A stretch of DNA of 64,000 nt, from the NCBI GenBank assembly GCA_902615445.1, contig CACMOQ010000005.1, forward strand, positions 37,140 to 101,139, given 5' to 3'. The notes below the pieces were generated by a model. The model did not search any database. It had not been told where the DNA came from and worked only from the letters and a program-made list of their open reading frames with translations. Below, piece after piece: positions 11,623 to 22,374 of the stretch. Source of the stretch: an uncultured Pelagibacteraceae bacterium (GTDB taxonomy: Bacteria > Pseudomonadota > Alphaproteobacteria > Pelagibacterales > Pelagibacteraceae). The translations under genes and the position numbers were made by a program. Position 1 is the stretch's first letter, and each line of letters begins with the position of its first letter.

Positions 11623-13542
11623 TTAGTTTGATGAAGCTTTGTTTAAAGCAGAGTATTTTTTTAAGAATGTTTTTAATTCCATATTTTCTTGTTTTGTTGA
11701 ATCCAATCTTCTAATGGTTACAGAATTAGAGTCAACTTCTTTTTTACCACAAATTAATAAAAGAGGTACTTTAGCTAACGAATGATCTCTAATTTTATAA
11801 TTTAAATTATGTTTTTTTAAATCAACTTCTGAAGTTATGCCTGTCTTTTTAATTTCTTTTGAAACTTTTAATGCATATTCCTCAAAATCTTCAGAAATAG
11901 GTATAACAACTGTTTGAAGTGGAGAAATCCAAAATGGAAATTTACCAGCGTAGTGTTCAATCAAAATACCTATAAATCTTTCAAGAGAGCCAAATAATGC
12001 TCTATGCAACATCACTGGTACCTTTTTAGTCCCGTCTTTATCAACATAGGATGCATTCAACCTTCCTGGTAAATTTAAATCAACCTGTATTGTTCCACAC
12101 TGCCAATCTCTACCAATTGCATCTCTTAAAACAAACTCTACTTTCGGACCATAAAATGCTCCCTCACCTTTGTTAATAGTGTATTTTAATTTTGTAGCTT
12201 TAACCGCCTCTAACAATGATGCTTCAGCTTCATCCCATACTTTATCGTCTCCTACCCTAATTTCAGGTCTGTCAGCATACTTAAGGATAACATTCTCAAA
12301 ACCTAAATCTTTATAAATATCTAAAATTAAATTTGTAACATTTAAACACTCACTTGTGATTTGATCCTCAGAGCAAAAAATATGCGCATCATCTTGAGTA
12401 AATGCTCGAACTCTAAGAAGCCCATGTAGAGCGCCTGAAGGTTCATAACGATGCACTTTTCCAAACTCTGTTATTCTCAAGGGTAAATCTCTATAACTTT
12501 TTAATCCTTGATTAAAAACTTGAATATGACCAGGGCAATTCATTGGCTTGATTGCAAAAACTTTTTCGTCAGGTGTTTGAGAAGTATACATATTTTCACC
12601 ATATTTTTCCCAATGGCCAGATTTTTCCCAAAGCAGCCTGTCTAATACTTCTGGAGTATTCACTTCTCTATACCCTGCAGCATCTTGTTTGGCTCTCATG
12701 TAATTTATTAATTTTTGAAATAATGACCAACCTTTTTCATGCCAAAATACAGAGCCTGGGCTTTCTTCTCTAAAATGGAACAAATCCATCTCCTTACCCA
12801 ACTTTCTATGATCTCTTTTTTCAGCCTCTTCAATTCTTTTTAAATATTCTTCAAGATCTTTTTGAGAGGCCCAACCAGTTCCATAAATTCTTTGAAGCAT
12901 TTCATTTTTAGAGTCTCCACGCCAATATGCTCCAGAAACTTTTGTGAGCTTGAAAGCTTTACCAATCTTTCCTGAAGATACTAGATGTGGCCCTCTACAC
13001 AAATCATGCCAAGTATCACCGTGATAATACACCGACAGTTCCTCATTTTCTGGAATACTTTCAATTATCTCAGCCTTATACTTTTCACCTATTTTATTAA
13101 AATGGCTTATCGCTTTTTCCCTATCCCAAACTTCTCTTTTTGTTTTAATATCTTTATCAATAATTTCTGACATTCTTTTTTCAATCTTTATAAGATCATC
13201 GCTTGTAAAAGGTTCTTTTCTTGAAAAATCATAATAGAATCCATTCTCTATTACTGGTCCTATTGTTACTTGTGTTCCTGGGTAAAGCTCCTGTACAGCC
13301 ATTGCCATAATATGAGCTGCATCGTGTCTTATCACCTCAAGTCCTTCAGGGTCTTTTGACGTAAAAATTTTTACTGTACAGTCATTCTTAATTGTAAAGT
13401 ATAAATCTTTCAATTCTCCATCAACACTCATCACTAAAGCACGCTTAAGAAGAGATCTACTAATTTTTTCAGCGATTTCTATCCCATTAACTTCTTTCGA
13501 AAAATTGAGATTTTTTCCATCTGGCAAAGTAATTGTAGGCAT
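11623..13542 (-). CDS. thrS: Threonine--tRNA ligase
   Basis: 639 aa; TGS domain MPTITLPDGK, HDAAHIMAMAVQELYP, MNCPGHIQVF, RALFGSLERFIGILIEHYAGKFPFWISP. Confidence 0.98.
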   Translation of the reverse strand: MPTITLPDGKNLNFSKEVNGIEIAEKISRSLLKRALVMSVDGELKDLYFTIKNDCTVKIFTSKDPEGLEVIRHDAAHIMAMAVQELYPGTQVTIGPVIENGFYYDFSRKEPFTSDDLIKIEKRMSEIIDKDIKTKREVWDREKAISHFNKIGEKYKAEIIESIPENEELSVYYHGDTWHDLCRGPHLVSSGKIGKAFKLTKVSGAYWRGDSKNEMLQRIYGTGWASQKDLEEYLKRIEEAEKRDHRKLGKEMDLFHFREESPGSVFWHEKGWSLFQKLINYMRAKQDAAGYREVNTPEVLDRLLWEKSGHWEKYGENMYTSQTPDEKVFAIKPMNCPGHIQVFNQGLKSYRDLPLRITEFGKVHRYEPSGALHGLLRVRAFTQDDAHIFCSEDQITSECLNVTNLILDIYKDLGFENVILKYADRPEIRVGDDKVWDEAEASLLEAVKATKLKYTINKGEGAFYGPKVEFVLRDAIGRDWQCGTIQVDLNLPGRLNASYVDKDGTKKVPVMLHRALFGSLERFIGILIEHYAGKFPFWISPLQTVVIPISEDFEEYALKVSKEIKKTGITSEVDLKKHNLNYKIRDHSLAKVPLLLICGKKEVDSNSVTIRRLDSTKQENMELKTFLKKYSALNKASSN

Positions 13543-14697
13543 TTAATTTAATAGTCTTTTATACTCTGAATAAGTAGAAAAACACATTTTTTCAACATTA
13601 AATTTTTTTGCTATATTTTTTCTGCCCTCTTTACCCATTCTTTTATAAGAACTTTCATCTAATGTTACTGCTTGAATTATTCTTTTACATAAAGAGTTCG
13701 GATCCCCCGCTTCAAATAATAGACCAGTTTTCCCATCAATAATTGTTTCATTTGATCCTCCAATATTACTGGCAATAATTAATTTTTCCATTGACTGAGC
13801 TTCTACAGCAACTCTTCCAAATGCCTCTGGTTCAATCGAGGGAGAAATGACAATATCAGAAATCTTATAGGCTAAAGCCATGTCTTTGCAATGATCTATA
13901 AACTTTATTTGGTTAGTTAAATGATATTGTTCTGTCAATTTCATAAGTTTTTTTTTATACAAATCTCTACCTTGTTCATTCCCCAGTATAACAACATGAA
14001 AAGCCTCATAACCAAGCTCTATTTTGACTAAGTTTAAAGACTGAATAAACATTTCATGACCCTTCCAGGCAGTTAATCTTCCTGGAACTAAGATAATTTT
14101 TTTTTCTTTATTTATTCCCCATTCTTGAAGTATTTTTTTTTCATCATCCTCTAATTTTGTAGATTGATCAAAATAATCTACATTTATTCCTCTAAATATT
14201 ACAAGAAATTTCTTGTCTGCCTTTAAAAACTCTGAGTAATTTTCTTTTATGTGTGAAAAAATAAAATTTGAACCAGCAATAATTAAATCTGATCTCACCA
14301 TTACGGAATTGTAAAATTTTTTAAATTTTCCATTAAAATTATAAGTTCCATGAAAAGTTGTTACAAATTTTCTTTTTGTTAATTTTGTTGCCAACAAACA
14401 TGACCAAGCTGGCGCACGACTTCTTGCATGAACGATTGAAATATTAAAAAACAAAATTATTCCAATTAAAAAAATTGAGTTTAAAAACATCAATAAAGGG
14501 TTTTTACTATGTACTGGTAACCTAATCAGTTTTACTTTTTCTTTATTTATAAATTTGATTAGTTCGCCTCCACTAGTCACAATAAAAGATTTACAATTAT
14601 TTTCTGGTAAATAATGAGCAATATCGTAACAGCCAGTTTCGGCTCCACCATATCCCAATTTTGGTATTACCTGTAAAACTTTTATATTAGACGACAT
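13543..14697 (-). CDS. Glycosyltransferase family 4 protein
   Basis: 384 aa; 'VIPKLGYGGAETGCYDIA', 'ILVPGRLTAWKGHEMFIQSL', 'ISPSIEPEAFGRVAVEAQSM' are GT4/GT-B motifs. Confidence 0.9.
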   Translation of the reverse strand: MSSNIKVLQVIPKLGYGGAETGCYDIAHYLPENNCKSFIVTSGGELIKFINKEKVKLIRLPVHSKNPLLMFLNSIFLIGIILFFNISIVHARSRAPAWSCLLATKLTKRKFVTTFHGTYNFNGKFKKFYNSVMVRSDLIIAGSNFIFSHIKENYSEFLKADKKFLVIFRGINVDYFDQSTKLEDDEKKILQEWGINKEKKIILVPGRLTAWKGHEMFIQSLNLVKIELGYEAFHVVILGNEQGRDLYKKKLMKLTEQYHLTNQIKFIDHCKDMALAYKISDIVISPSIEPEAFGRVAVEAQSMEKLIIASNIGGSNETIIDGKTGLLFEAGDPNSLCKRIIQAVTLDESSYKRMGKEGRKNIAKKFNVEKMCFSTYSEYKRLLN

Positions 14698-14739
14698 TAC
14701 GTGAGGTTATATAATAATAGATAAAACTAATAAACTTTA

Positions 14740-15486
14740 ATGATGAAATTCTATTATTTAAGATTAAGTAAATCCAAAAAAATCAGATATTTAAAACATA
14801 TCCAAAAAAATAGTGATTATATTGTTTTTTTACATGGATTTATGTCAGACTTAGAGGGAAGAAAACCAAAGATTTTTTTAAATTTTGCAAAAAAAAATAA
14901 ACTTGGGTTTATCGCGCTCGAATATTCAGGTCATGGGAAATCAACCGGAAAATTTACTAAAGGAAATATTTCTAAATGGACTAGAGAAACATATTTATTG
15001 CTAAAAAAAACTGTAAAAAAAAATAAGATTTTTTTTATTGGGTCAAGTATGGGTGCATGGATTTCTTTAAACCAATTTAAATTTTTTAAAAATCAAATAA
15101 AAGGTTTTTTGGGGATAGGTTCTGCACCTGAATTTTTAGAGAATTTAATGTGGAAAAAATTTACTAAAAAAATGAAAGCAGAAACAATTAAAAAAGGAAT
15201 ATATTACTTGAAACATGGAAATTATACTTATCCAATTACTCTTCAATTATTAAGTGATGGTAGAAAGAATAGAGTTTTTAACAAAAAAATAAGATCAAAA
15301 ATTAAAGTCACGATGGTTCATGGACAAAAAGATGAGGTTGTTCCTGTATCTTATTCAAAAAAAATATTAAAGATATTTACAAATGCAAAGAAAAAATTAG
15401 TTATAATTAAAAATGGAGATCATAGTTTATCGTCCAACAAAGGGTTAAAAATACTTAAAAAAGAAATTAAATTAATTACTAGCTAA
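14740..15486 (+). CDS. Alpha/beta hydrolase
   Basis: 'YIVFLHGFMSDLEG', 'GSSMGAWIS' nucleophile elbow, 'VHGQKDEVVP', 'NGDHSLS' catalytic Asp/His regions. Confidence 0.88.
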   Translation: MMKFYYLRLSKSKKIRYLKHIQKNSDYIVFLHGFMSDLEGRKPKIFLNFAKKNKLGFIALEYSGHGKSTGKFTKGNISKWTRETYLLLKKTVKKNKIFFIGSSMGAWISLNQFKFFKNQIKGFLGIGSAPEFLENLMWKKFTKKMKAETIKKGIYYLKHGNYTYPITLQLLSDGRKNRVFNKKIRSKIKVTMVHGQKDEVVPVSYSKKILKIFTNAKKKLVIIKNGDHSLSSNKGLKILKKEIKLITS

Positions 15487-18400
15487 CTTCCTTCTCTTTT
15501 GATTTAAAAGTGATAGGATTTTCAATTTTGTCTATCATTTCTTTTGGACAAACTTGAACAAATTTTTTTATTTCCTCATCAAAATTATCAATTATATATT
15601 TTGAAACTTTAGAATTAGTCTCCTCTAAGTGCTCTAGAACTAAGTTTTTGAGAAAATTTACCCAATATTCAGTCTCGACACTCTGCCATATCACTGACTC
15701 CGGGTTAACTTTGTTCTCAAAATCTCCCGATTTATCATAAACAAATGCCATGCCACCTGTCATACCTGCTGCAAAATTATCGCCTACATTACCTAAAATT
15801 ACTACAGATCCACCAGTCATATATTCACAACCATTAGAGTCACACCCCTCAATCACTGAAAAAGCTCCAGAATTTCTTACTGCAAATCTATCCCCAGCCT
15901 GTCCAGCAGCAAATAATTTACCTGATGTAGATCCATATAACACTGTGTTCCCTATGATTGTGTTTTCATTAGAAACTAAGTTACTTTCATCAGGTAGTTT
16001 AATAGAAATTGTTGCTCCTGATAATCCCTTTCCAACATAATCATTGGCATCACCTTTAAGATTAAGTTTTAATCCTTTAGAAGCAAAAGCTCCAAATGAT
16101 TGACCTGCTGAGCCTTTAAAATTTAAAGAGAGGAAGTTCTCCTCAAGTTTTTCATACCCATATTTTTTATATAAGTTATGAGATATTCTTGTGCCGACTG
16201 CTCTGTTAGTATTTTTAATAATAAACTCTTTATCAATTTTCTTTGAATTATCTAAACTTTTCTCAATTTCTGGCCAAATTTCTTGGTCCAAAGTATCGGG
16301 CACCTTATTGATTTCTACATTGTCACAATATCTTTTATTATTTCCTGGGTCAGCTTGAACAAACAGTGGATTTAAATCCAAATCATCTAGATTTGGTGAT
16401 GCTTTACTTACTTGCATAAGTAAGTCTGTTCTACCAATTACATCATTTAGAGATTTAAAGCCCAACTCGGCTAAAATTTCTCTTACTTCAGATGCAATAA
16501 ACGTAAATAAATTTACAATTTTATCAGGAGTACCAGTAAATTTTTCTCTTAGCTTTTCATCTTGAGTACAAACTCCAACTGGACAAGTGTTAGAGTGACA
16601 TTGTCTTACCATTATACAACCCATAGCAACTAATGCTGTAGTAGCGACTCCATACTCCTCAGCACCCATCATTGCTGCAATTACAACATCTCTTCCAGTT
16701 TTTATACCTCCATCAGTTCTTAGAGTAACCTTATGTCTCAAATTGTTTAAAGTAAGGACTTGGTTAGCTTCAGTTAGACCCATTTCCCATGGGATACCTA
16801 CATACTTAACACTAGTCTGTGGAGTTGCACCAGTACCACCATTATGACCTGAAATTAATATTATATCTGCTTTAGCTTTTGCTACTCCAGCTGCAATAGT
16901 TCCAATACCTGATGACGCAACTAATTTAACACCAACTCTAGCTTTGGGATTTATTTGTTTTAAATCATAAATTAATTGAGCTAAATCTTCAATCGAATAT
17001 ATATCGTGATGTGGTGGAGGAGAAATTAATGTTACACCTGGCGTGGAATGTCTTAGTTTTGCAATTTCATCGGTAACTTTAAATCCAGGTAATTGACCAC
17101 CTTCTCCTGGTTTAGCGCCTTGTGCCATTTTAATTTCTATCTCATTGCAATTATTCAAATAGTTTATAGTCACACCAAATCGTGCAGATGCAATCTGTTT
17201 AACTCTCGAATTTGCACTATCTCCGCTATCCATAACTTTAAATCTTTTCGCGTCTTCTCCTCCTTCACCACTACAAGAAGCTCCTTTAATTCTGTTCATA
17301 CCTATAGCTAATGTTTCGTGTGCCTCTTTTGATAAAGCTCCATGTGACATACTTCCACTACCAAATCTTTTTAATATTTTTTCTATGGGTTCTACTTCAG
17401 ACAATTGAATTGACGGACCTAATTTTTTTTTTCTAAAATTTATTAGATCTCTTAAATTAATAGGAGGTAGATCATAAATTCCGTCTGCATATTTTTTATA
17501 AACTGAATAGGAATTAGAACCGACAGCACTTTGAAGTAAGTGAATTAACCTACCTTGATATTGATGAGTTTCTCCATTCTTTCTGTACCTATATATTCCC
17601 CCAATTGGAAGAACTGTATCCGTAGTTTCAAATGCTTCTTTATGAATTTGTCGTATTTTTTTCTCAATACCAGTCAAACCAATTCCAGAAATTTTAGATA
17701 CAACTCCAGGAAAATAATCGTTAACTATAGTTCTACTTAATCCAACTGTTTCAAAATTACATCCACCTCTATAAGAACTTAAAACTGAAATACCCATTTT
17801 TGACATTATCTTTAATAAGCCAGCGTTAACAGATTTGATATATCTCTCTACACAGTCATCAAAACTGTATTGCCCAAACAACTTTTTTTCATGTCTTTGA
17901 TATAAGCTATCAAAAGCTAAATATGGATTAACGGTTGTAGCACCAACCCCTATTAAAGTTGCAAAAGAATGTGTGTCTAAAGCTTCACCTGATTGCACGT
18001 TTATTGAAACATAACCCCTTAATTTTTTTTCAATTAAGTAAGTATTTATTGCACCAACACATAAAAGCATAGGCATTGGCAATCTTTCAAACGAAAGATT
18101 TTTGTCAGTTAAAATCAATTGTGTTATACCTTGTCTTACAGCTATTTCGGACTCTCTTTGTATTCTTTGAATAGCATTAGTTAAATTTTCATCTTTTGAA
18201 AAAGTACAATCAATATTAAAAGAATTTCTACCAAAAAAATTTACAAATTTACTAAATTGTGAATTTGATAAAATTGGGCTATTCAAAACATAAATATTAT
18301 CTTTTGTTAAAGTATCAAAATCTAAAATATTCCCTAGATTTCCAAATCTAGTTTTTAAACTCATAACTTTATTTTCTCTAAGAGAGTCAATCGGAGGGTT

Positions 18401-19984
18401 AGTAACCTGGCTAAAATTTTGTCTAAAAAAATGATAAAGCGGTCTGTACTTGTCAGATAATACTGCTAATGGAGTGTCATCTCCCATAGAGCCAGTCGCT
18501 TCTTTAGCGTCCTCGGCCATCGGATGTAATATTAACTCTAAGTCCTCTAAACTTATTCCAAAAGTATGTTGTCTCCTTCTTAAATCTTCTCCTTTAAAAA
18601 TAAACTTCTCTCTATTAATTTGTAATTTTTCATCTAAATCAATTATTTGTGAATTAAAATGTTTATACTCCTTAGCTAAATAATCTTTAATTTGATCGTT
18701 TGAAAAAACTTTCCCTTTTTCTATTCTTATACCTAAAATTTCTCCTGGCCCTAATCTTCCTTTTGATAAAATTTTCTTCTCATTTAATTCTATCATTCCT
18801 GTTTCAGATCCTGCAAATAGAAGTTTATCTTTCGTTATCGCATATCTTAAAGGTCTTAATCCGTTACGATCGTTAGCAGCAATTACCCACTCATTATCTG
18901 TTGCAGCTATGGCTGCAGGGCCATCCCATGGCTCCATTGTACTATTTAAAAAATTAAATAATTGTTGATGATTTTTTGGAAGAGTCTTATTTTTTTTCGA
19001 CCACGCGTCAGGTACCAACATTAATTTTGCTAAAGGAGCGGGTTGTCCAGATTTATTTAATAATTCAAAAACATTATCTAATGCAGCGGAATCTGAAACT
19101 CCTTTTCTAATAACAGGCTTCAAATTATCTAGGTTTTCAAAAAGGGGACTATTCATCTCTTCTTCATGAACTCTCATCCAATTTTTATTCCCTTTATAAG
19201 TATTTATTTCACCATTATGTGCTATTGCTCTAAATGGTTGAGCTAAACTCCAGCTGGGAGCCGTATTAGTTGAAAATCTTTGATGAAAAATTGCGTATCG
19301 TGATATAAATCTTTGATCCTTTAAATCTTGATAAAAATCAGATATTGCCTCAGCTAGGAACATACCTTTATAAATTATAGATTTCGAACTAATCGAGCAT
19401 ATGTAAAAATCGTTAAGAGACATTTCAAAAGCTTTATTTTCTATTCTTTTTCTAATTTCATAAATTTTTCTCTCTAATTTTTTATCAAGCAAATTCTGAT
19501 CGTTTGATTTAAATAATACCTGAATTATTTCAGGCATAGTTTGTAGAGCTTTTTCACCTAAAACTTTTGGATTAACAGGCACTTGCCTCCATCCATAAAT
19601 ACTAAAATTATTTTTAGTCAGCTCGCTCTCAACAATTGTTTTACAACTCTCTTGAGATGAGTAATCGTTTCTGGGTAAGAAAATCATACCTACACAAATT
19701 TCTGAATTATCATAATCATGACCAGTAACTTGAATTTTTTCTATAAAAAAATCTTTTGGAATTTCCAAATGAATTCCGGCACCATCGCCAGTTTTTCCGT
19801 CAGCATCTACTGCTCCTCGGTGCCAAACAGCTTTGAGAGCCTCAATTCCATATTCAACTACTGCCCTAGATTTTTTTCCTTCCGTTGAACAAATAAATCC
19901 TACTCCACAAGAGTCATGTTCCATTTCTGAGGAATAAACATGGTTTTTAGTTAGTAATTCAAAATTTTTTTTATAATTTTCCAT
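15479..19984 (-). CDS. gltB: Glutamate synthase large subunit
   Basis: 1501 aa; class II amidotransferase N-terminus (HDSCGVGFI), FMN/Fe-S region, C-terminal GXGXG domain. Confidence 0.98.
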   Translation of the reverse strand: MENYKKNFELLTKNHVYSSEMEHDSCGVGFICSTEGKKSRAVVEYGIEALKAVWHRGAVDADGKTGDGAGIHLEIPKDFFIEKIQVTGHDYDNSEICVGMIFLPRNDYSSQESCKTIVESELTKNNFSIYGWRQVPVNPKVLGEKALQTMPEIIQVLFKSNDQNLLDKKLERKIYEIRKRIENKAFEMSLNDFYICSISSKSIIYKGMFLAEAISDFYQDLKDQRFISRYAIFHQRFSTNTAPSWSLAQPFRAIAHNGEINTYKGNKNWMRVHEEEMNSPLFENLDNLKPVIRKGVSDSAALDNVFELLNKSGQPAPLAKLMLVPDAWSKKNKTLPKNHQQLFNFLNSTMEPWDGPAAIAATDNEWVIAANDRNGLRPLRYAITKDKLLFAGSETGMIELNEKKILSKGRLGPGEILGIRIEKGKVFSNDQIKDYLAKEYKHFNSQIIDLDEKLQINREKFIFKGEDLRRRQHTFGISLEDLELILHPMAEDAKEATGSMGDDTPLAVLSDKYRPLYHFFRQNFSQVTNPPIDSLRENKVMSLKTRFGNLGNILDFDTLTKDNIYVLNSPILSNSQFSKFVNFFGRNSFNIDCTFSKDENLTNAIQRIQRESEIAVRQGITQLILTDKNLSFERLPMPMLLCVGAINTYLIEKKLRGYVSINVQSGEALDTHSFATLIGVGATTVNPYLAFDSLYQRHEKKLFGQYSFDDCVERYIKSVNAGLLKIMSKMGISVLSSYRGGCNFETVGLSRTIVNDYFPGVVSKISGIGLTGIEKKIRQIHKEAFETTDTVLPIGGIYRYRKNGETHQYQGRLIHLLQSAVGSNSYSVYKKYADGIYDLPPINLRDLINFRKKKLGPSIQLSEVEPIEKILKRFGSGSMSHGALSKEAHETLAIGMNRIKGASCSGEGGEDAKRFKVMDSGDSANSRVKQIASARFGVTINYLNNCNEIEIKMAQGAKPGEGGQLPGFKVTDEIAKLRHSTPGVTLISPPPHHDIYSIEDLAQLIYDLKQINPKARVGVKLVASSGIGTIAAGVAKAKADIILISGHNGGTGATPQTSVKYVGIPWEMGLTEANQVLTLNNLRHKVTLRTDGGIKTGRDVVIAAMMGAEEYGVATTALVAMGCIMVRQCHSNTCPVGVCTQDEKLREKFTGTPDKIVNLFTFIASEVREILAELGFKSLNDVIGRTDLLMQVSKASPNLDDLDLNPLFVQADPGNNKRYCDNVEINKVPDTLDQEIWPEIEKSLDNSKKIDKEFIIKNTNRAVGTRISHNLYKKYGYEKLEENFLSLNFKGSAGQSFGAFASKGLKLNLKGDANDYVGKGLSGATISIKLPDESNLVSNENTIIGNTVLYGSTSGKLFAAGQAGDRFAVRNSGAFSVIEGCDSNGCEYMTGGSVVILGNVGDNFAAGMTGGMAFVYDKSGDFENKVNPESVIWQSVETEYWVNFLKNLVLEHLEETNSKVSKYIIDNFDEEIKKFVQVCPKEMIDKIENPITFKSKEKEVS

Positions 19985-21423
19985 TAAGCAACTTTTATTT
20001 TTCCCAATTTATTATTTTCTAAATAAGTCTTAATTGAAGATGCAGCATCTCTTCCATCTTTAATAGCCCAAACAACTAAAGAAGCTCCTCTCACAATATC
20101 CCCTGCAGCAAAAACACCTTTTAAATTAGTTTCCATAGTATCAAAATCTGCTTTAATAGTTCCCCATCTAGTAACTTGTAATTCCTGAGCGTCAAAAAGA
20201 AGGGGTAAATTTTCTGGATCAAAACCTAGAGCTTTTATAACCATATCAGCTTTTATTTCAAACGCCGAACCTTCTATAATTTCTGGTTTCCTTCTTCCAG
20301 ATTCGTCTGGTTCACCTAATTTAATTTGATCGACTAATAAATTTTCAATTTTATTTTTTCCTTTAAATTCTTTTGGACTAGATAACCACACAAACTCAAC
20401 ACCTTCCTCCTCAGCATTTGCTACTTCTCTTGCTGATCCGGGCATATTTTCTTTATCTCTTCTATAAATACATTTTACTGATTTTGCATTTTGTCTAACT
20501 GATGTTCTTACACAATCCATAGCAGTATCACCACCACCTATTACAACAACATCTTTTCCTTCAGCATTTAATATACCTTTGTCGAATAATTCTACTTTAT
20601 CTCCTAAGCCTTTTTTATTTGATGCTGTCAAAAACTCCATTGCTGGAAAAATATTTTCTAAATCATTTCCAGGTAATTCAATTTCTCTCGGTTTATAAAC
20701 ACCGGTAGCAATTAAAATTGCATCATGTTCTTTTCTTAATTGCTCTAAAGTCGCATCTTTTCCTACTTCAAAGTTTTGAATAAATTTAATTCCACCATCC
20801 TTTAAGAGTTTTGTACGTCTTTCAACTACATATTTTTCTAATTTAAAATTTGGGATACCATAAATTAACAATCCTCCTGCACGATCATATCGATCATACA
20901 CGGTAATTTTATAACCATTTTGTCTGAGTTGCTCAGCTGCTGCTAATCCTGCAGGACCTGCTCCAATTATGCCGACACTTTGATCTTTTTCATATTTCAC
21001 ATCAATTGGTTTAACCCAACCCTTTTCCCATGCGTTATCAGTTATATATTTTTCAACTGAACCTATCGTTACAGTTCCATGGCCTGATTGTTCTATTACA
21101 CAATTTCCTTCACACAATCTGTCTTGTGGACAAATTCTTCCACAAACTTCTGGCATGTTGTTAGTACTTTGGGATAACTCGTAAGCTTCTTTAAGTCTTC
21201 CTTCTGCTGTTAATTTTAACCAATCTGGAATATTATTACTTAGTGGACAATGCACTTGGCAAAAAGGGACTCCACATTGCGAACATCTACTTGATTGATC
21301 TTGTGCTTTCTGATTAATAAAATCTCCATAAATCTCATTAAAATCTGATTTCCTTGTGTCTACATCCCTTTTAGGTGGGTTTTGTTGACCTATTTTTACA
21401 AATTTTAGCATTTTATCTGACAT
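19984..21423 (-). CDS. gltD: Glutamate synthase small subunit
   Basis: 479 aa; 'CSQCGVPFCQVHCPLSNNIPDWL', 'GIIGAGPAGLAAAEQLRQNGYKITVYDRYDRAGGLL'. Confidence 0.97.
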   Translation of the reverse strand: MSDKMLKFVKIGQQNPPKRDVDTRKSDFNEIYGDFINQKAQDQSSRCSQCGVPFCQVHCPLSNNIPDWLKLTAEGRLKEAYELSQSTNNMPEVCGRICPQDRLCEGNCVIEQSGHGTVTIGSVEKYITDNAWEKGWVKPIDVKYEKDQSVGIIGAGPAGLAAAEQLRQNGYKITVYDRYDRAGGLLIYGIPNFKLEKYVVERRTKLLKDGGIKFIQNFEVGKDATLEQLRKEHDAILIATGVYKPREIELPGNDLENIFPAMEFLTASNKKGLGDKVELFDKGILNAEGKDVVVIGGGDTAMDCVRTSVRQNAKSVKCIYRRDKENMPGSAREVANAEEEGVEFVWLSSPKEFKGKNKIENLLVDQIKLGEPDESGRRKPEIIEGSAFEIKADMVIKALGFDPENLPLLFDAQELQVTRWGTIKADFDTMETNLKGVFAAGDIVRGASLVVWAIKDGRDAASSIKTYLENNKLGKIKVA

Positions 21424-21478
21424 AACAATTATAAATCTAAAGCAAAATATACTTTGTTTTTCAATGTAAAAGAAATAT

Positions 21479-21501
21479 TTAGGTCAGTATATATTACCTA
21501 A
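21479..21501. promoter_or_regulatory. Inverted repeat TTAGGT-N11-ACCTAA in the gltD/uppP divergent promoter region
   Basis: Perfect 6-bp arms read directly; about 56 bp upstream of the gltD start and about 106 bp upstream of uppP. Confidence 0.4.
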
Positions 21502-21606
21502 TTTGATGAATATTGCCTTTGAATTCTGGGTTTTTGGATAAATGCATATCTAATATGAATAAATCGAATTGTTTGAAATCAATATTTTTTAAGTTACCAC
21601 ACTTAA

Positions 21607-22374
21607 ATGTTAAACGAATTTTTAGAAATATTGATTCTCTCAGCAGTTCAAGGGATATCAGAATTCTTACCAATTAGCTCCTCAGCACATTTAATTTTAA
21701 TTTCTAGTTTTTTTGAATTAAAAACAAATTCTTTATTAATAGACATTAGTTTGCATTTAGGTTCGCTAATCGCAATAATATTTTATTTCAGAAAAGATTT
21801 ATTTGACTTAAATAGTAATCAAAAATATCTAAATCTAATTCTATTTGGATCGATACCGCTTTTAATATTTGGATATATATTGCATACATCAGAACTAATT
21901 TATCTTTTAAGGAATATAAAAATAATTGCTTTTACAACTTTGTTTTTTGGAATAATTTTATTTTTTTCAGACCAGGTTAAAACAGAAAAAAACATATCTA
22001 CAAATTTAAATTTTAAATCAATAATATTTATTGGTCTATTTCAAATTTTGGCATTAATACCTGGAGTTAGTCGAGCGGGTATAACTTTGACTGCGGCAAG
22101 ATTTTTAAAATTTAATAGGGTCGATGCTAGTAAAATCTCCTTTTTGTTGTCTATTCCTGCTTTAGCTGGTGCTAGTTTTCTTGGACTCAAAGACCTTATA
22201 GGTCAACCAATAGAAATAAATTATTTAATTATTTTTGCTATAATCTTATCCTTTTTATTTTCTTTTATAACAGTTAAATTTTTTTTAAGTTTTATTAACA
22301 AATTTTCGTTAAATATTTTTGTAATTTATAGAATTTTATTATCACTTATCTTATTTGGAATTATTTATCTTTAA
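21607..22374 (+). CDS. uppP: Undecaprenyl-diphosphatase
   Basis: 255 aa; 'ILSAVQGISEFLPISSSAHL', 'PGVSRAGITLTAARFL'. Confidence 0.96.
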   Translation: MLNEFLEILILSAVQGISEFLPISSSAHLILISSFFELKTNSLLIDISLHLGSLIAIIFYFRKDLFDLNSNQKYLNLILFGSIPLLIFGYILHTSELIYLLRNIKIIAFTTLFFGIILFFSDQVKTEKNISTNLNFKSIIFIGLFQILALIPGVSRAGITLTAARFLKFNRVDASKISFLLSIPALAGASFLGLKDLIGQPIEINYLIIFAIILSFLFSFITVKFFLSFINKFSLNIFVIYRILLSLILFGIIYL

